DNA of 64,000 nucleotides from B25-G16 sp964549945 (GTDB taxonomy: Bacteria; Desulfobacterota; DSM-4660; Desulfatiglandales; B25-G16): NCBI GenBank assembly GCA_964549945.1, contig CAZJXD010000009.1:1-64000 (forward strand), given 5' to 3'. The position numbers and the translations under genes were made by a program. The notes under the pieces were generated by a model. It was not told the origin of the DNA. It saw only the letters and a program-made list of their open reading frames with translations, and did no database searches. Below, one piece after another: positions 15,657 through 23,313 of this stretch. Position 1 is the stretch's first letter, and each line of letters begins with the position of its first letter.

Positions 15657-16595
15657 ATGCGTCAATACGTTTTAAAGACCTTTCCCGAACACCTCATTGT
15701 GCGCTATGGCCGCTCACTCCTGCTGTACCTCTCAGTGCTCCTTATAGGGCTCTCTCCCATCACGCTCCCCTCCTGTTCCACCAAGGGGGGTGAGCATGTG
15801 GTCACCCTTGCGAAGCTCCACAACCTGAAAACGGCCATGCCACTGCTTACCCAACTGGTGCTCGATGGAAATCGTCCATTTCCCACAACCGCCGAGGAAC
15901 TCATCGACTTCATGGAGAAAGAGGCCGGATATGAACGGTCTAAGGATCCAAAGGATAGCCCCCTCATAGACGGGTGGGGGAATGAGATGCGCCTCGAGGG
16001 GGATAAAAGGTCGTATATAATACGCTCAGCAGGACCCGATAAGCTCTTCGATACGGATGATGATATCTGTCTGGCGGGCAGCCCCGACGGCGAATACATC
16101 ATCGACGGTTCAAGGGAAAAGCTATCCGGCAAAGAGCTTTTAAAGAGCCCGATTCGCGTACCCTTTCAGGAGCCCAATGGCTACTACCGGGTATTGCTTC
16201 CTGGAAGGTATGCGATCATCAAGAAATACGCCGGATGGCAAAGCCAGATCACCTTTTCCTATACGAGACACAACCGCGTCACCATTGTTGCGGAGCCGAT
16301 GACAAGAAAACGGGATCCGGCAGTTGAGATGAGCAAGAGGCTCGAGAATCTTCGGAGCGGTAGGGATGAGGCCTTCTCGGGCTATGAAGTGGTTCGGTAC
16401 GGTCCCGTCACCATCAACAAGGCCTCGGGCTATGAAATAAGGCTAAAGAGCACCGATTTCCTCGCGCATACCTACGACATTGCGGGCCGGGACGGGATAG
16501 GACTCTCCATTTCAATTATTACGAGCGGTAAGGACCGTCACTATATCCTGGACACCTTGATAGATGCCATTCACAAGAGCCTGGATATACGTTGA
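15657..16595 (+). CDS. Lipoprotein with GspG-like C-terminal pseudopilin domain motif
   Basis: A 312-residue predicted lipoprotein. A hydrophobic signal segment (about 20-35) ends TLPSC. Residues about 90-125 read DGWGNEMRLEGD then SYIIRSAGPD and DTDDDI, closely matching the calcium-binding C-terminal segment of type II secretion major pseudopilins (GspG). The pseudopilin N-terminal helix with its Phe-methylation site is absent. The C-terminal 120 residues are an unknown alpha/beta domain. It follows the preceding lipoprotein by 73 bases and may be co-transcribed. No other secretion genes are near. Confidence 0.6.
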   Translation: MRQYVLKTFPEHLIVRYGRSLLLYLSVLLIGLSPITLPSCSTKGGEHVVTLAKLHNLKTAMPLLTQLVLDGNRPFPTTAEELIDFMEKEAGYERSKDPKDSPLIDGWGNEMRLEGDKRSYIIRSAGPDKLFDTDDDICLAGSPDGEYIIDGSREKLSGKELLKSPIRVPFQEPNGYYRVLLPGRYAIIKKYAGWQSQITFSYTRHNRVTIVAEPMTRKRDPAVEMSKRLENLRSGRDEAFSGYEVVRYGPVTINKASGYEIRLKSTDFLAHTYDIAGRDGIGLSISIITSGKDRHYILDTLIDAIHKSLDIR

Positions 16596-16649
16596 AGGGG
16601 CCATAGTGTCGATGGGAACGATCCGTGACTTCCCAAAATAGGGCTGATA

Positions 16650-16838
16650 CGATGAGCCATGCGGCCGACATCCGATACTAAGTGGTGCAAGTGCACGACA
16701 AAAATCCAGGAGGTGTGATGGCGGGTGAAATCCCGCGCAGAGTATGAGGGGCTTCTCAATGCAATGGCCGATCAGGGCTGGGTCTTCGATCACTTCATCG
16801 AGCTGGCGGATATCGCCGTTTTCAGGAAACAGCATTAG
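16650..16838 (+). pseudogene. Frameshifted relic of a DUF4177-like small protein
   Basis: In one frame VVQVHDKNPGGVMAGEIPRRV follows an in-frame stop, and after a shift the next frame reads EYEGLLNAMADQGWVFDHFI and ends with VFRKQH at TAG 16838. Joined, this resembles the small DUF4177-type proteins (beta strand, then a helix with LLN...GWE/V). At least one stop and one frameshift disrupt it. The remainder of the 16596-16935 gap is featureless. Confidence 0.4.
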
Positions 16839-16935
16839 CGAGGACCGAACTTTTGAATACATGAGAGGTCGAGCAGGGCGCGGCTGATGCCCGTCTTGTA
16901 AGGCCTTATCAAGCCGGTTAAACAAGGGGTTTCAG

Positions 16936-17625
16936 ATGGCTTCTTTGGAAGAGGTGCTGGAGAAGCTCAAGGCCGGGGCTAGGCCTGACCAGCTCGAGGG
17001 CATGGCCAGGTACGGCATGGCAGTGGACAGAAGGCTCGGGGTGGCGGTCCCGGAAATGAGGAAGATCGCGAAGGAGGCCGGGAAGGATCATCGGCTCGCC
17101 CTGGAGCTGTGGAAAACCGGGATCCCCGAGGCCATGATGGTGGCATCCATGGTGGATATTCCCGAGGAGGTCACCGAAGGGCAGATGGATAAGTGGGTGA
17201 AGGACTTCAACTCATGGGATCTCTGTGATCAGGTTTGCATGAACCTCTTCGACAAGACTTCCCTTGCGTGGACTAAGGTCATGGACTGGTCCGCGCGGCA
17301 AGAGGAGTTCGTAAAGCGTGCCGCCTTCGCCCTCATCGCGAGCCTGGCGTGGCACGACAAGGAGGCTCAGGACGAGAAGTTCATCGCGCTCATCCCCATC
17401 ATCAGGCAAGGGGCAACGGATGAGCGCAACTTCGTGAAAAAGGCCGTGAACTGGGCCCTCAGGAATATGGGCAAGCGCAACCAGAACCTCAACGAGGTTG
17501 CCATAGGGGCGGCAAAGGAGATCCGGGAGATGAACTCTAAAGCCGCCCGCTGGATCGCCTCCGACGCGATACGGGATCTCACGAGCGATACCACGCGGAA
17601 AAGATTACGGGAGAAGAGGGATTAA
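16936..17625 (+). CDS. AlkD-like DNA alkylation repair protein
   Basis: A 229-residue all-helical HEAT-repeat protein. Motifs YGMAVDRRLGVAVPEMRKIA, FNSWDLCDQVC, FVKRAAFALIASLAWHDK and FVKKAVNWALRNMGKRN are those of the AlkD/AlkC-like DNA glycosylase family. These remove N3- and N7-alkylpurines by trapping the flipped-out lesion without inserting into the helix. The conserved Trp and Asp of the active cleft (WDLCD) are present. It begins a tight run with the next two genes (12-base gap). Confidence 0.85.
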   Translation: MASLEEVLEKLKAGARPDQLEGMARYGMAVDRRLGVAVPEMRKIAKEAGKDHRLALELWKTGIPEAMMVASMVDIPEEVTEGQMDKWVKDFNSWDLCDQVCMNLFDKTSLAWTKVMDWSARQEEFVKRAAFALIASLAWHDKEAQDEKFIALIPIIRQGATDERNFVKKAVNWALRNMGKRNQNLNEVAIGAAKEIREMNSKAARWIASDAIRDLTSDTTRKRLREKRD

Positions 17626-17637
17626 GGGAGATGATCG

Positions 17638-18102
17638 ATGACCATTGAGAGCGTGAGGGCGTACTTCAGGGAACAAGGGCTAGGGTACGAAATTCATGAG
17701 TTCGGCGAGAGCACCGAGACGGTGGAACTCGCAGCCCAGGCGCTGGGCGTGGAACCCGAATTGATCGCTAAAACCCTTGCCTTCAAGATAAGGGAGAGGA
17801 GTATGCTGGTGGTGACCAAGGGAGACGCCAGGATCGACAACCGAAAGTTCAAGGACCGCTTTGGGGCGAAGGCCAAGATGATGTCCCCCGGGGAGGTGTT
17901 CGAGAAAACCGGGCACTCCGTGGGCGGTGTCTGCCCCTTTGCCATAGAAGAGGACATGGAGACCTACCTCGATGAGAGCCTCAGGCGGTTCGAGAAGGTA
18001 TACCCCGCCGCAGGATCCAAGAATTCGTGCATCGAGATCACGCCCGAGGAGCTGTGCAGGATCACCGGCGCACAATGGGTTGATGTATGCAGAGATAGAT
18101 AG
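17638..18102 (+). CDS. YbaK/EbsC family aminoacyl-tRNA deacylase
   Basis: A 154-residue trans-editing-domain protein. Conserved features include TVELAAQALGVEPELIAKTLAFK, the active-site Lys in that strand, VTKGDARIDNRKFK and GGVCPFAIE. Members hydrolyse mischarged tRNAs such as Cys-tRNA(Pro). Catalysis relies on the Lys and the GxxCPF/GGVxPF loop, both visible. It is preceded by GGGAG and follows the AlkD-like gene by 12 bases. The 3' end overlaps the next gene's possible start. Confidence 0.87.
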   Translation: MTIESVRAYFREQGLGYEIHEFGESTETVELAAQALGVEPELIAKTLAFKIRERSMLVVTKGDARIDNRKFKDRFGAKAKMMSPGEVFEKTGHSVGGVCPFAIEEDMETYLDESLRRFEKVYPAAGSKNSCIEITPEELCRITGAQWVDVCRDR

Positions 18103-18619
18103 GGCTGGGATGAGGCGCGAAGCCGCGGAGAAAATCCGGATTGAGAGAGGCTATATCCCGGGCTCCATCGGAAGAATTGCTGAAATTCACGGTGTGTACT
18201 ACCACGAGTATTGGGGGTTCGGGTCCTTCTTTGAGGCAAAAGTGGCCAGCGAGCTCGCCGAATTTATCGGTCGCTATGATGACAAGCGTGATGGCCTCTG
18301 GACGGCTTTTTTAGGGGGACGCATCGAGGGTTCCATTGCGATTGACGGGATTCATGCCGAGGACGTGGGGGCTCATCTTCGATGGTTTATCGTATCCGCT
18401 TCCCTTCACGGGAGAGGTATAGGCAGCCGGCTCATTGCCGCAGCTTCGGACTTCTGTCGAAACAGGGGCTACAAGAGGATATACTTACAGACCTTTGAAG
18501 GCCTCGACCCCGCGAAGCACCTCTACGAGAAGACTGGGTTCACGCTTAGGGAACAACGAAGGGGAACGATGTGGGGTACAGAGGTCAACGAACAACGCTT
18601 CGAGCTACGCCTCGACTAG
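18083..18619 (+). CDS. GNAT-family N-acetyltransferase
   Basis: A 178-residue acetyltransferase. The acetyl-CoA pyrophosphate loop is SLHGRGIGSRLIAAA, followed by the beta5 strand YKRIYLQTFEGLDPA and LYEKTGFTLREQ. The first start (18083) overlaps the previous stop; ATG 18110 lies just after it and is nearly as plausible. Either way translation is coupled to the YbaK gene. The acceptor substrate is unknown. The final strand retains the usual FELRLD ending. Confidence 0.83.
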   Translation: MYAEIDRAGMRREAAEKIRIERGYIPGSIGRIAEIHGVYYHEYWGFGSFFEAKVASELAEFIGRYDDKRDGLWTAFLGGRIEGSIAIDGIHAEDVGAHLRWFIVSASLHGRGIGSRLIAAASDFCRNRGYKRIYLQTFEGLDPAKHLYEKTGFTLREQRRGTMWGTEVNEQRFELRLD

Positions 18620-18783
18620 GCTTACAAAACAATGAACTTGCCTCGCGCCGCCCTGATGCTTTCCTGCCTCCCCCGCCACTGACGTATGGCTTTCTGTAGG
18701 GGCTCATTTTCGTGGATACACTACCGGCTGCTCTCATGGTCTAAGTAGCCCGGGAGATATGATATATGCTTCGCAAGGGATGG

Positions 18784-18810
18784 AGGGCCCATATCTATCA
18801 AGGCCCTTTT
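18784..18810 (+). terminator. Weak stem-loop with T run
   Basis: AGGGCC (18784-18789) pairs with GGCCCT (18802-18807) around a 12-base loop and is followed by TTTTATT. A possible intrinsic terminator for the GNAT operon; the stem is short. Confidence 0.3.
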
Positions 18811-18846
18811 ATTGGGTGGTCCCTTGTGATATACATTCGGTGCGGG

Positions 18847-18868
18847 GATATGCTGATACCCGCATATC
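18847..18868 (+). promoter_or_regulatory. Inverted repeat upstream of the ferritin-like gene
   Basis: GATATGC and GCATATC, separated by eight bases, lie 30-50 bases before the start codon and just before the AAGGAGG site. It could be an operator or an RNA hairpin controlling translation. Confidence 0.3.
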
Positions 18869-18897
18869 AATCTTGCTCTCTCAAAAAGGAGGATACG

Positions 18898-19395
18898 ATG
18901 GCCATAGGTTTTAATGCGGATGAAGTACTGGAGATGGCGATTCGGATCGAGGAAAACGGCGCCGCTTTCTATAGGAAGGCCGCGGGATTGCAGTCGAATC
19001 AGGAAGATCGTGAGTTTCTCGAGAAATTGGCTTCGATGGAGGAGGGCCATAAAGCAACATTTGTGGAAATGCGGAAGTCGCTTACCGATAAGGAAAAGGG
19101 CGGAAAGGTGTTCGACCCCCAAGACGAGCTATCGCTGTACCTATCGGCGATGGCGGACACACATGGTGGGGAGGGCAGTCCGTCCGCAGCGGATTCACTC
19201 ACCGGCGCTGAAACCATGGAGGAGGTGATCACCACGGCCATTGGCCTTGAGAAGGAATCCGTCCTCTTTTACCTCGGCCTCAAGGACATGGTGCCGCCGA
19301 AATACGGCCTCGAGAGGATCGACGAGATCATAAGAGAAGAGCGAAGCCACATTGCCCAGCTGACCAGCCTTCTTGGAAGGTTGAAAACCGGGTAA
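18898..19395 (+). CDS. Rubrerythrin/ferritin-like diiron protein
   Basis: A 165-residue four-helix-bundle protein. Diiron ligands can be placed in RIEENGAAFYRKA, SMEEGHKATF (ExxH), LEKESVLFYLG and REERSHIAQL (ExxH). The C-terminal rubredoxin domain of true rubrerythrin is lacking, as in YciF/erythrin-like members common in anaerobes. It probably handles peroxide or stores iron. The start at 18898 has a perfect AAGGAGG site; the frame extends upstream without supporting signals. Confidence 0.83.
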   Translation: MAIGFNADEVLEMAIRIEENGAAFYRKAAGLQSNQEDREFLEKLASMEEGHKATFVEMRKSLTDKEKGGKVFDPQDELSLYLSAMADTHGGEGSPSAADSLTGAETMEEVITTAIGLEKESVLFYLGLKDMVPPKYGLERIDEIIREERSHIAQLTSLLGRLKTG

Positions 19396-19534
19396 TGGCA
19401 GGTGTCCTGCCAGGGATGAATTAACTCCTATCGCCCACCGTTTACATCGAAAAGGAGCTTGCCTCTGAGGGGCCAGCAAGGTGATGACCGGGCTTCCCAT
19501 GGCCCGGCGGGAGTACCCTTTTGGAGACAATACC

Positions 19535-19842
19535 ATGAACAAAGATGTTCCGCACAGCGATCTCGCCATCGCACAAGTCAATGGCATTCGGATTGCCCAT
19601 GATACCTTTGGAGATACCAGCTCGCCTCCCCTGCTCCTCATTATGGGGCTCGGGGGGCAGATGATCAACTGGCACGAGGAATTCTGTACCCAACTCGCAG
19701 CCGAGGGCTACTGGGTGATTCGGTTTGATAACCGGGACGGGGGGCTCAGCTGTTGATCATTGAGGGCCTGGGACACTCCCTAGCGGATTTTCCGAGGGTC
19801 TGGCCGTACGTGATAGAAGCGGTCACCCGCCATGCGGTATAG
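19535..19842 (+). pseudogene. Alpha/beta hydrolase relic retaining only both ends
   Basis: From ATG 19535 (good GGAG site) the frame reads a typical hydrolase N-terminus: FGDTSSPPLLLIMGLGGQ, then EEFCTQLAAEGYWVIRFDNR, and stops at 19756. In a different frame the C-terminus follows at once: LLIIEGLGHSLADFPRVWP ending VTRHAV at TAG 19842. This is the catalytic-His end of the same family. The central 150-200 residues, including the nucleophile Ser, are missing and the join is out of frame. Confidence 0.7.
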
Positions 19843-19979
19843 GCCCCTGCTGGCGAGAGAAGATACCCGGCGTCTTGCCGACAAGGCCTTTTTAAGGAGT
19901 CCACGCCCCTAAAAGCGGAGAAAGAATACGGGACCTTTCCCTTACGCAGACATGGGAGTGAACCATCGGAAAGTCAAAG

Positions 19980-20348
19980 ATGATAAATCCGCTTGAGAGT
20001 TTACTCTTGACTGGAGAATGCCCCAATATGCATAGGGCTGCCCTTGGCGAGGCAACCCTTCTCCTGGAGTTCGCACAGGCCAGCGCGTACCTTACCACCA
20101 TGGGGGAAGGCCCGCCGAGAATCCTGGTAACCAGGGAGATCGATTGGTCATGGGCTCGGATCATAGAGCGCTTCGAGGGCGTGATCGCCGACAGAGGAAC
20201 CCGCATATCCCGCGGATCCGAGGTTCTCATGATAATGGCTAAGCCGGGGGTACTTGGTGCAAAGACGGCAACGGAGGTCCTTCGCTCCGGTGGCAAGGTG
20301 CAAATCGTGTGCAGGGGAAATGAGGCCTCTGTTCATAGGATCCGATAG
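19980..20348 (+). CDS. Solo PEP-utilising (swivelling phosphohistidine) domain, His lost
   Basis: A 122-residue protein whose last 75 residues match the mobile phosphohistidine domain of PEP synthase and pyruvate phosphate dikinase: ILVTREIDWSWARIIERFEG, IADRGTRIS, then TATEVLRSGGKVQIVCRG. In active domains the loop reads GGxxSHxA and the His is phosphorylated; here Arg follows Ser and the loop is altered (RISRGSEVL). The N-terminal 45 residues match nothing recognised. With no ATP-grasp or PEP-binding partner nearby, it may be a decayed fragment still open, or a non-catalytic adaptor. Confidence 0.5.
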   Translation: MINPLESLLLTGECPNMHRAALGEATLLLEFAQASAYLTTMGEGPPRILVTREIDWSWARIIERFEGVIADRGTRISRGSEVLMIMAKPGVLGAKTATEVLRSGGKVQIVCRGNEASVHRIR

Positions 20349-20416
20349 GCAAAGGAGGTTGAAGTGAGGCGACCTTCCCCCTCCATGACGCCTTCGGGTG
20401 CTGCTGTGAGCACGGA

Positions 20417-20893
20417 ATGCCCTGGTTAAGTGGATACGCCATGATATTGGAATTCTTCCGCGTTCACCAGGCTTCTCTCTGGTTGATCGGAACGATCTCG
20501 GTCATTGTATTTGCGGGAACCCTCGTGGCAATTCCCATACTGGTAATCCATATCCCCGCGGATTACTTCACGCGCCGCAGAAGAACCACAGATGGCTCGC
20601 CTAAAGGGTATTCAGCGGTTCGCCTCGTTGGCCTGATGCTTAAAAATCTCACCGGTATCATCTTTGTGCTTTCCGGTATTGCGTTGTTGGTATTGCCCGG
20701 GCAAGGCATTCTCACCATTCTGATCGGAATAATGCTGCTGAACTTTCCCGGGAAGCTCGCGCTCGAGCGGCGCATCATCGAGCAGGAATCGGTGCTCCGT
20801 GCTATCAACTGGATGCGCCTTAAGGCACAGAAGCCAGCGCTTAAGCCCCCTCGAAAAGGCCCTCGCACCAGGAAAACAAGGTCGACTGAGTAA
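20417..20893 (+). CDS. PGPGW-type small transmembrane protein
   Basis: A 158-residue membrane protein with a helix at about 22-45 and two close hydrophobic segments around 75-110. The latter contain LVLPGQGILTILIGIMLLNFPGK, quoted here in shortened form as LPGQGILTILIG; this is the conserved region of PGPGW transmembrane proteins. A basic C-terminal tail (RKGPRTRKTRS) faces the cytoplasm. ATG 20441 is an alternative start. Role unknown. Confidence 0.65.
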   Translation: MPWLSGYAMILEFFRVHQASLWLIGTISVIVFAGTLVAIPILVIHIPADYFTRRRRTTDGSPKGYSAVRLVGLMLKNLTGIIFVLSGIALLVLPGQGILTILIGIMLLNFPGKLALERRIIEQESVLRAINWMRLKAQKPALKPPRKGPRTRKTRSTE

Positions 20894-20931
20894 AAGGGGA
20901 TATCAAGAGGCTCAGCCTAAGGACAAATCCG

Positions 20932-21912
20932 CTAATACTTCAACTCCAGGTCTGCCTCAAAGAGCGGGTTGCCTTTTCTTAGGTAGGAGCGTATGTTTTC
21001 AATAGTCTGTTCTATGTTCAGTTCGGCGGCCTGCGGAGTAAATCCAGCGATGTGAGGGGAGAGAACCACATTCGGGAGCTCGTGGAGGGGGAATCTCGAG
21101 GGATGCACCTCCATCTCTCCGTCTCTTGGATACCTATACCACACATCGATTCCCGCACCCTTTAGAATGCCCTCCTTCAATGAACGGTACAGGCCCTCCT
21201 CATCAACAATCTCCCCCCTTCCCACATTTATAAGGACCTTATCCTTCAGGGATGCCAAAATTTCAGCGCTCAGCATCCCCTTCGTCTCATCGGTTAACGG
21301 GAGGCTGATGAAGATGAGTTCTCCCTTTTCCAAGGCCTCGCTGAGAGCAAGGGTGGTTCCGTCAAAGTATTCCTGTCTTGTATTTGACCGGCGCTTTTTA
21401 AATCCGATGGTGGTGCAGCCAAAGGCCTTTAATAACTTCGCGATATTGCCTCCTATTTCGCCTGTTCCCAGTAATGCGCACGATCTGCCTTGCAGCGAAT
21501 CCCATGAATCCTCTACCCCCTTTTTCACCCTATATCCATGCCACTTCCCGATCCTCAGATCATTATGGTAATCGATTATCCGCCCGTAAAAGGCCAAGGC
21601 CAAGGCTATGGCTCGCTCCGCAACATAGGGCGCGTTGCCATGGGCATTGGAAACCCGGATACCCCGTCCCCTGATATAGTCAAGCGGGAGCGCATCGATC
21701 CCCGCAAAGGGAACGAAGATAATGTTCGCCTTTTGTGCCCGCCTGATAATATCAAGCGGTATGAATCCGCCTACCAGGGCGTGGGCTTCCTCTACTTCGC
21801 CATCTACACTCTGCCTTTCGGTGACAAACTCAGCATGACTGAACTCCCTTTTAAGCTCCTCAATCCTCTGAAGCCACAGGCGATTTAACCTGGTGTAAAA
21901 CACGATCTTCAT
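20932..21912 (-). CDS. D-isomer-specific 2-hydroxyacid dehydrogenase
   Basis: A 326-residue NAD(P)-dependent oxidoreductase. It has the Rossmann motif LLGTGEIGGNIAKLL, catalytic Arg in INVGRGEIVDEEGL and catalytic His in LSPHIAGFTPQA. The glutamate normally in a DVFxxEP motif is displaced: here DVWYRYPRDGEMEVHP. It might reduce or oxidise a 2-keto/2-hydroxy acid, or act on a non-standard substrate. It is transcribed divergently from the CysRS-like gene, with a 116-base shared control region. Confidence 0.82.
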   Translation of the reverse strand: MKIVFYTRLNRLWLQRIEELKREFSHAEFVTERQSVDGEVEEAHALVGGFIPLDIIRRAQKANIIFVPFAGIDALPLDYIRGRGIRVSNAHGNAPYVAERAIALALAFYGRIIDYHNDLRIGKWHGYRVKKGVEDSWDSLQGRSCALLGTGEIGGNIAKLLKAFGCTTIGFKKRRSNTRQEYFDGTTLALSEALEKGELIFISLPLTDETKGMLSAEILASLKDKVLINVGRGEIVDEEGLYRSLKEGILKGAGIDVWYRYPRDGEMEVHPSRFPLHELPNVVLSPHIAGFTPQAAELNIEQTIENIRSYLRKGNPLFEADLELKY

Positions 21913-21930
21913 GGAAAATACCTCCGCTCA

Positions 21931-21975
21931 TGTCAATGTATCTCAAAATTGACACAGGCCGTAAAAGATGTCAAT
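21931..21975. promoter_or_regulatory. TGTCAAT motif in three copies between divergent genes
   Basis: TGTCAAT occurs at 21931-21937 and 21969-21975 and in inverse (ATTGACA) at 21948-21954. The first two form an inverted repeat with a 10-base spacer. It is a candidate operator shared by the dehydrogenase and the ligase-epimerase-ACT unit. Confidence 0.35.
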
Positions 21976-22028
21976 CTAGGGCTCCATGTTTTATTCATAA
22001 AGTCCTGTTACATGAATGAGGATACACG

Positions 22029-23246
22029 TTGTTAAGGCTTTTCAACACGTTGGGAAGGCGGCTAGAGATATTTGAGCCCGTGAATGAAGACGGGGTATCG
22101 GTATTCACCTGCGGTCCCTCCGTGTATCAAAGGGGCCACATCGGGAACTTCAGGACCTTTCTGTTCGAGGACATACTGGTCCGATACCTCGAATACTCGG
22201 GCTATCGAGTCACAAGGGGAATGAACTTCACCGATGTGGAGGACAAGGCGATCAAGGAGGCCAAGGAGAAGAACGTGGACGTCCAGGTTCTCACCCAGCA
22301 AATCATCGAGGCCTTTATCCGCGAGATGGAGCTCCTGAGAATAAGGATACCCGAGTACCTCCCCAGGGCCTCGGAGACGGTGGATAGGGCCGTGGATATT
22401 ATCGAGTACCTCCTCGATCGAGGAATCGCATACTGGCATAAGGGCAATGTCTACTTTGACCCGTTGAAATATCCTCGGTTTGGGGAGCTCTATGGCCTTG
22501 ACATGGATTCATGGCCCAGGACAAAGCGGCGGTTTCATAGGGATACCTACCCGGGAATGAGGTGGAACAGGGGTGATTTCATTCTCTGGCACGGGTACAA
22601 GGGAGGAGGCGAGATTTATTGGGACACGAAGATCGGAAAGGGAAGGCCATCCTGGAACATCCAGGATCCAAGCATGATCGCGCAACACTTCAATGAGACC
22701 CTCTCCGTCTATTGCGGCGGATACGACAACCTCATACGCCACCATGACTACTCGAGGGCGATCCTCGAGTCGATCCGCCCCTTTCCCATGGCGAAATACT
22801 GGCTCCACTGCTACCATCTTCATGTAGACGGCAAAAAGATGTCCAAGAGCAAGGGAAATGTGTACTATACGGATACACTGCGTGATCGAGGATACGGCAT
22901 CGATGAGGTCCGGTTCTTCTTGATTTACTGGCACTACCGGAAAAACCTCAACTACTCCACCAGAGCCATGAATCGCGCAGCAGAAAAGCTAAGGGCCTTT
23001 AAACGAACAATCAGTGCCCTTGAGGCCACATCCAACGAGAAACTGGGCATCGATGAGGGAGTGTACCATAAGGTGAAAGGGCTCTTCTCCAGCAAGATGG
23101 ACCAGGATCTCGACGTGAGGGGTGCCTTTGATGGGCTTCACGGATTTGTATCCGGCCCCGAGGCGAAGCACCTAGGCCCCAGGGCATCCGCTGGTATCCT
23201 GAAGGCCCTGAGGGAGATCGATGAGGTCCTCCACGTGATCTTCTAA
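22029..23246 (+). CDS. CysRS-like class I ligase with incomplete zinc site
   Basis: A 405-residue homologue of cysteinyl-tRNA synthetase, shorter than the usual 460. The catalytic core is intact: CGPSVY with Cys28, HIGN (residues 37-40, HIGH box) and KMSKS (270-274). Two of the four zinc ligands that select cysteine have changed. The WHIECSAM segment is WNIQDPSM (Cys to Asp213), and PHHENE is RHHDYS (last Glu to Ser242). The C-terminal anticodon-binding region is reduced. Adenylation probably remains, but cysteine specificity and even tRNA charging are doubtful. A TTG start is chosen because LRLFNTL is the family's natural N-terminus and GAGG precedes it. It begins a unit with a DapF-like and an ACT gene. 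Confidence 0.75.
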   Translation: MLRLFNTLGRRLEIFEPVNEDGVSVFTCGPSVYQRGHIGNFRTFLFEDILVRYLEYSGYRVTRGMNFTDVEDKAIKEAKEKNVDVQVLTQQIIEAFIREMELLRIRIPEYLPRASETVDRAVDIIEYLLDRGIAYWHKGNVYFDPLKYPRFGELYGLDMDSWPRTKRRFHRDTYPGMRWNRGDFILWHGYKGGGEIYWDTKIGKGRPSWNIQDPSMIAQHFNETLSVYCGGYDNLIRHHDYSRAILESIRPFPMAKYWLHCYHLHVDGKKMSKSKGNVYYTDTLRDRGYGIDEVRFFLIYWHYRKNLNYSTRAMNRAAEKLRAFKRTISALEATSNEKLGIDEGVYHKVKGLFSSKMDQDLDVRGAFDGLHGFVSGPEAKHLGPRASAGILKALREIDEVLHVIF

Positions 23247-23261
23247 GGATAAAAGCATGCG

Positions 23262-23284
23262 GATTGTGTGCCGCGCACACAATC
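23262..23284 (+). terminator. Perfect hairpin between ligase and epimerase-like genes
   Basis: GATTGTGTGC and GCACACAATC form a 10-base-pair stem with a CGC loop. No T run follows, so it is more likely an attenuator, processing site or mRNA-stabilising hairpin than a full terminator. Confidence 0.4.
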
Positions 23285-23313
23285 TCTAACCCTTTAGACA
23301 GAGGATGGTACAC

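Noticed and set aside
20932..21912. Plus-strand frames across the 2-hydroxyacid dehydrogenase
   Set aside because: They are shadows; the minus-strand product has full Rossmann and catalytic motifs.
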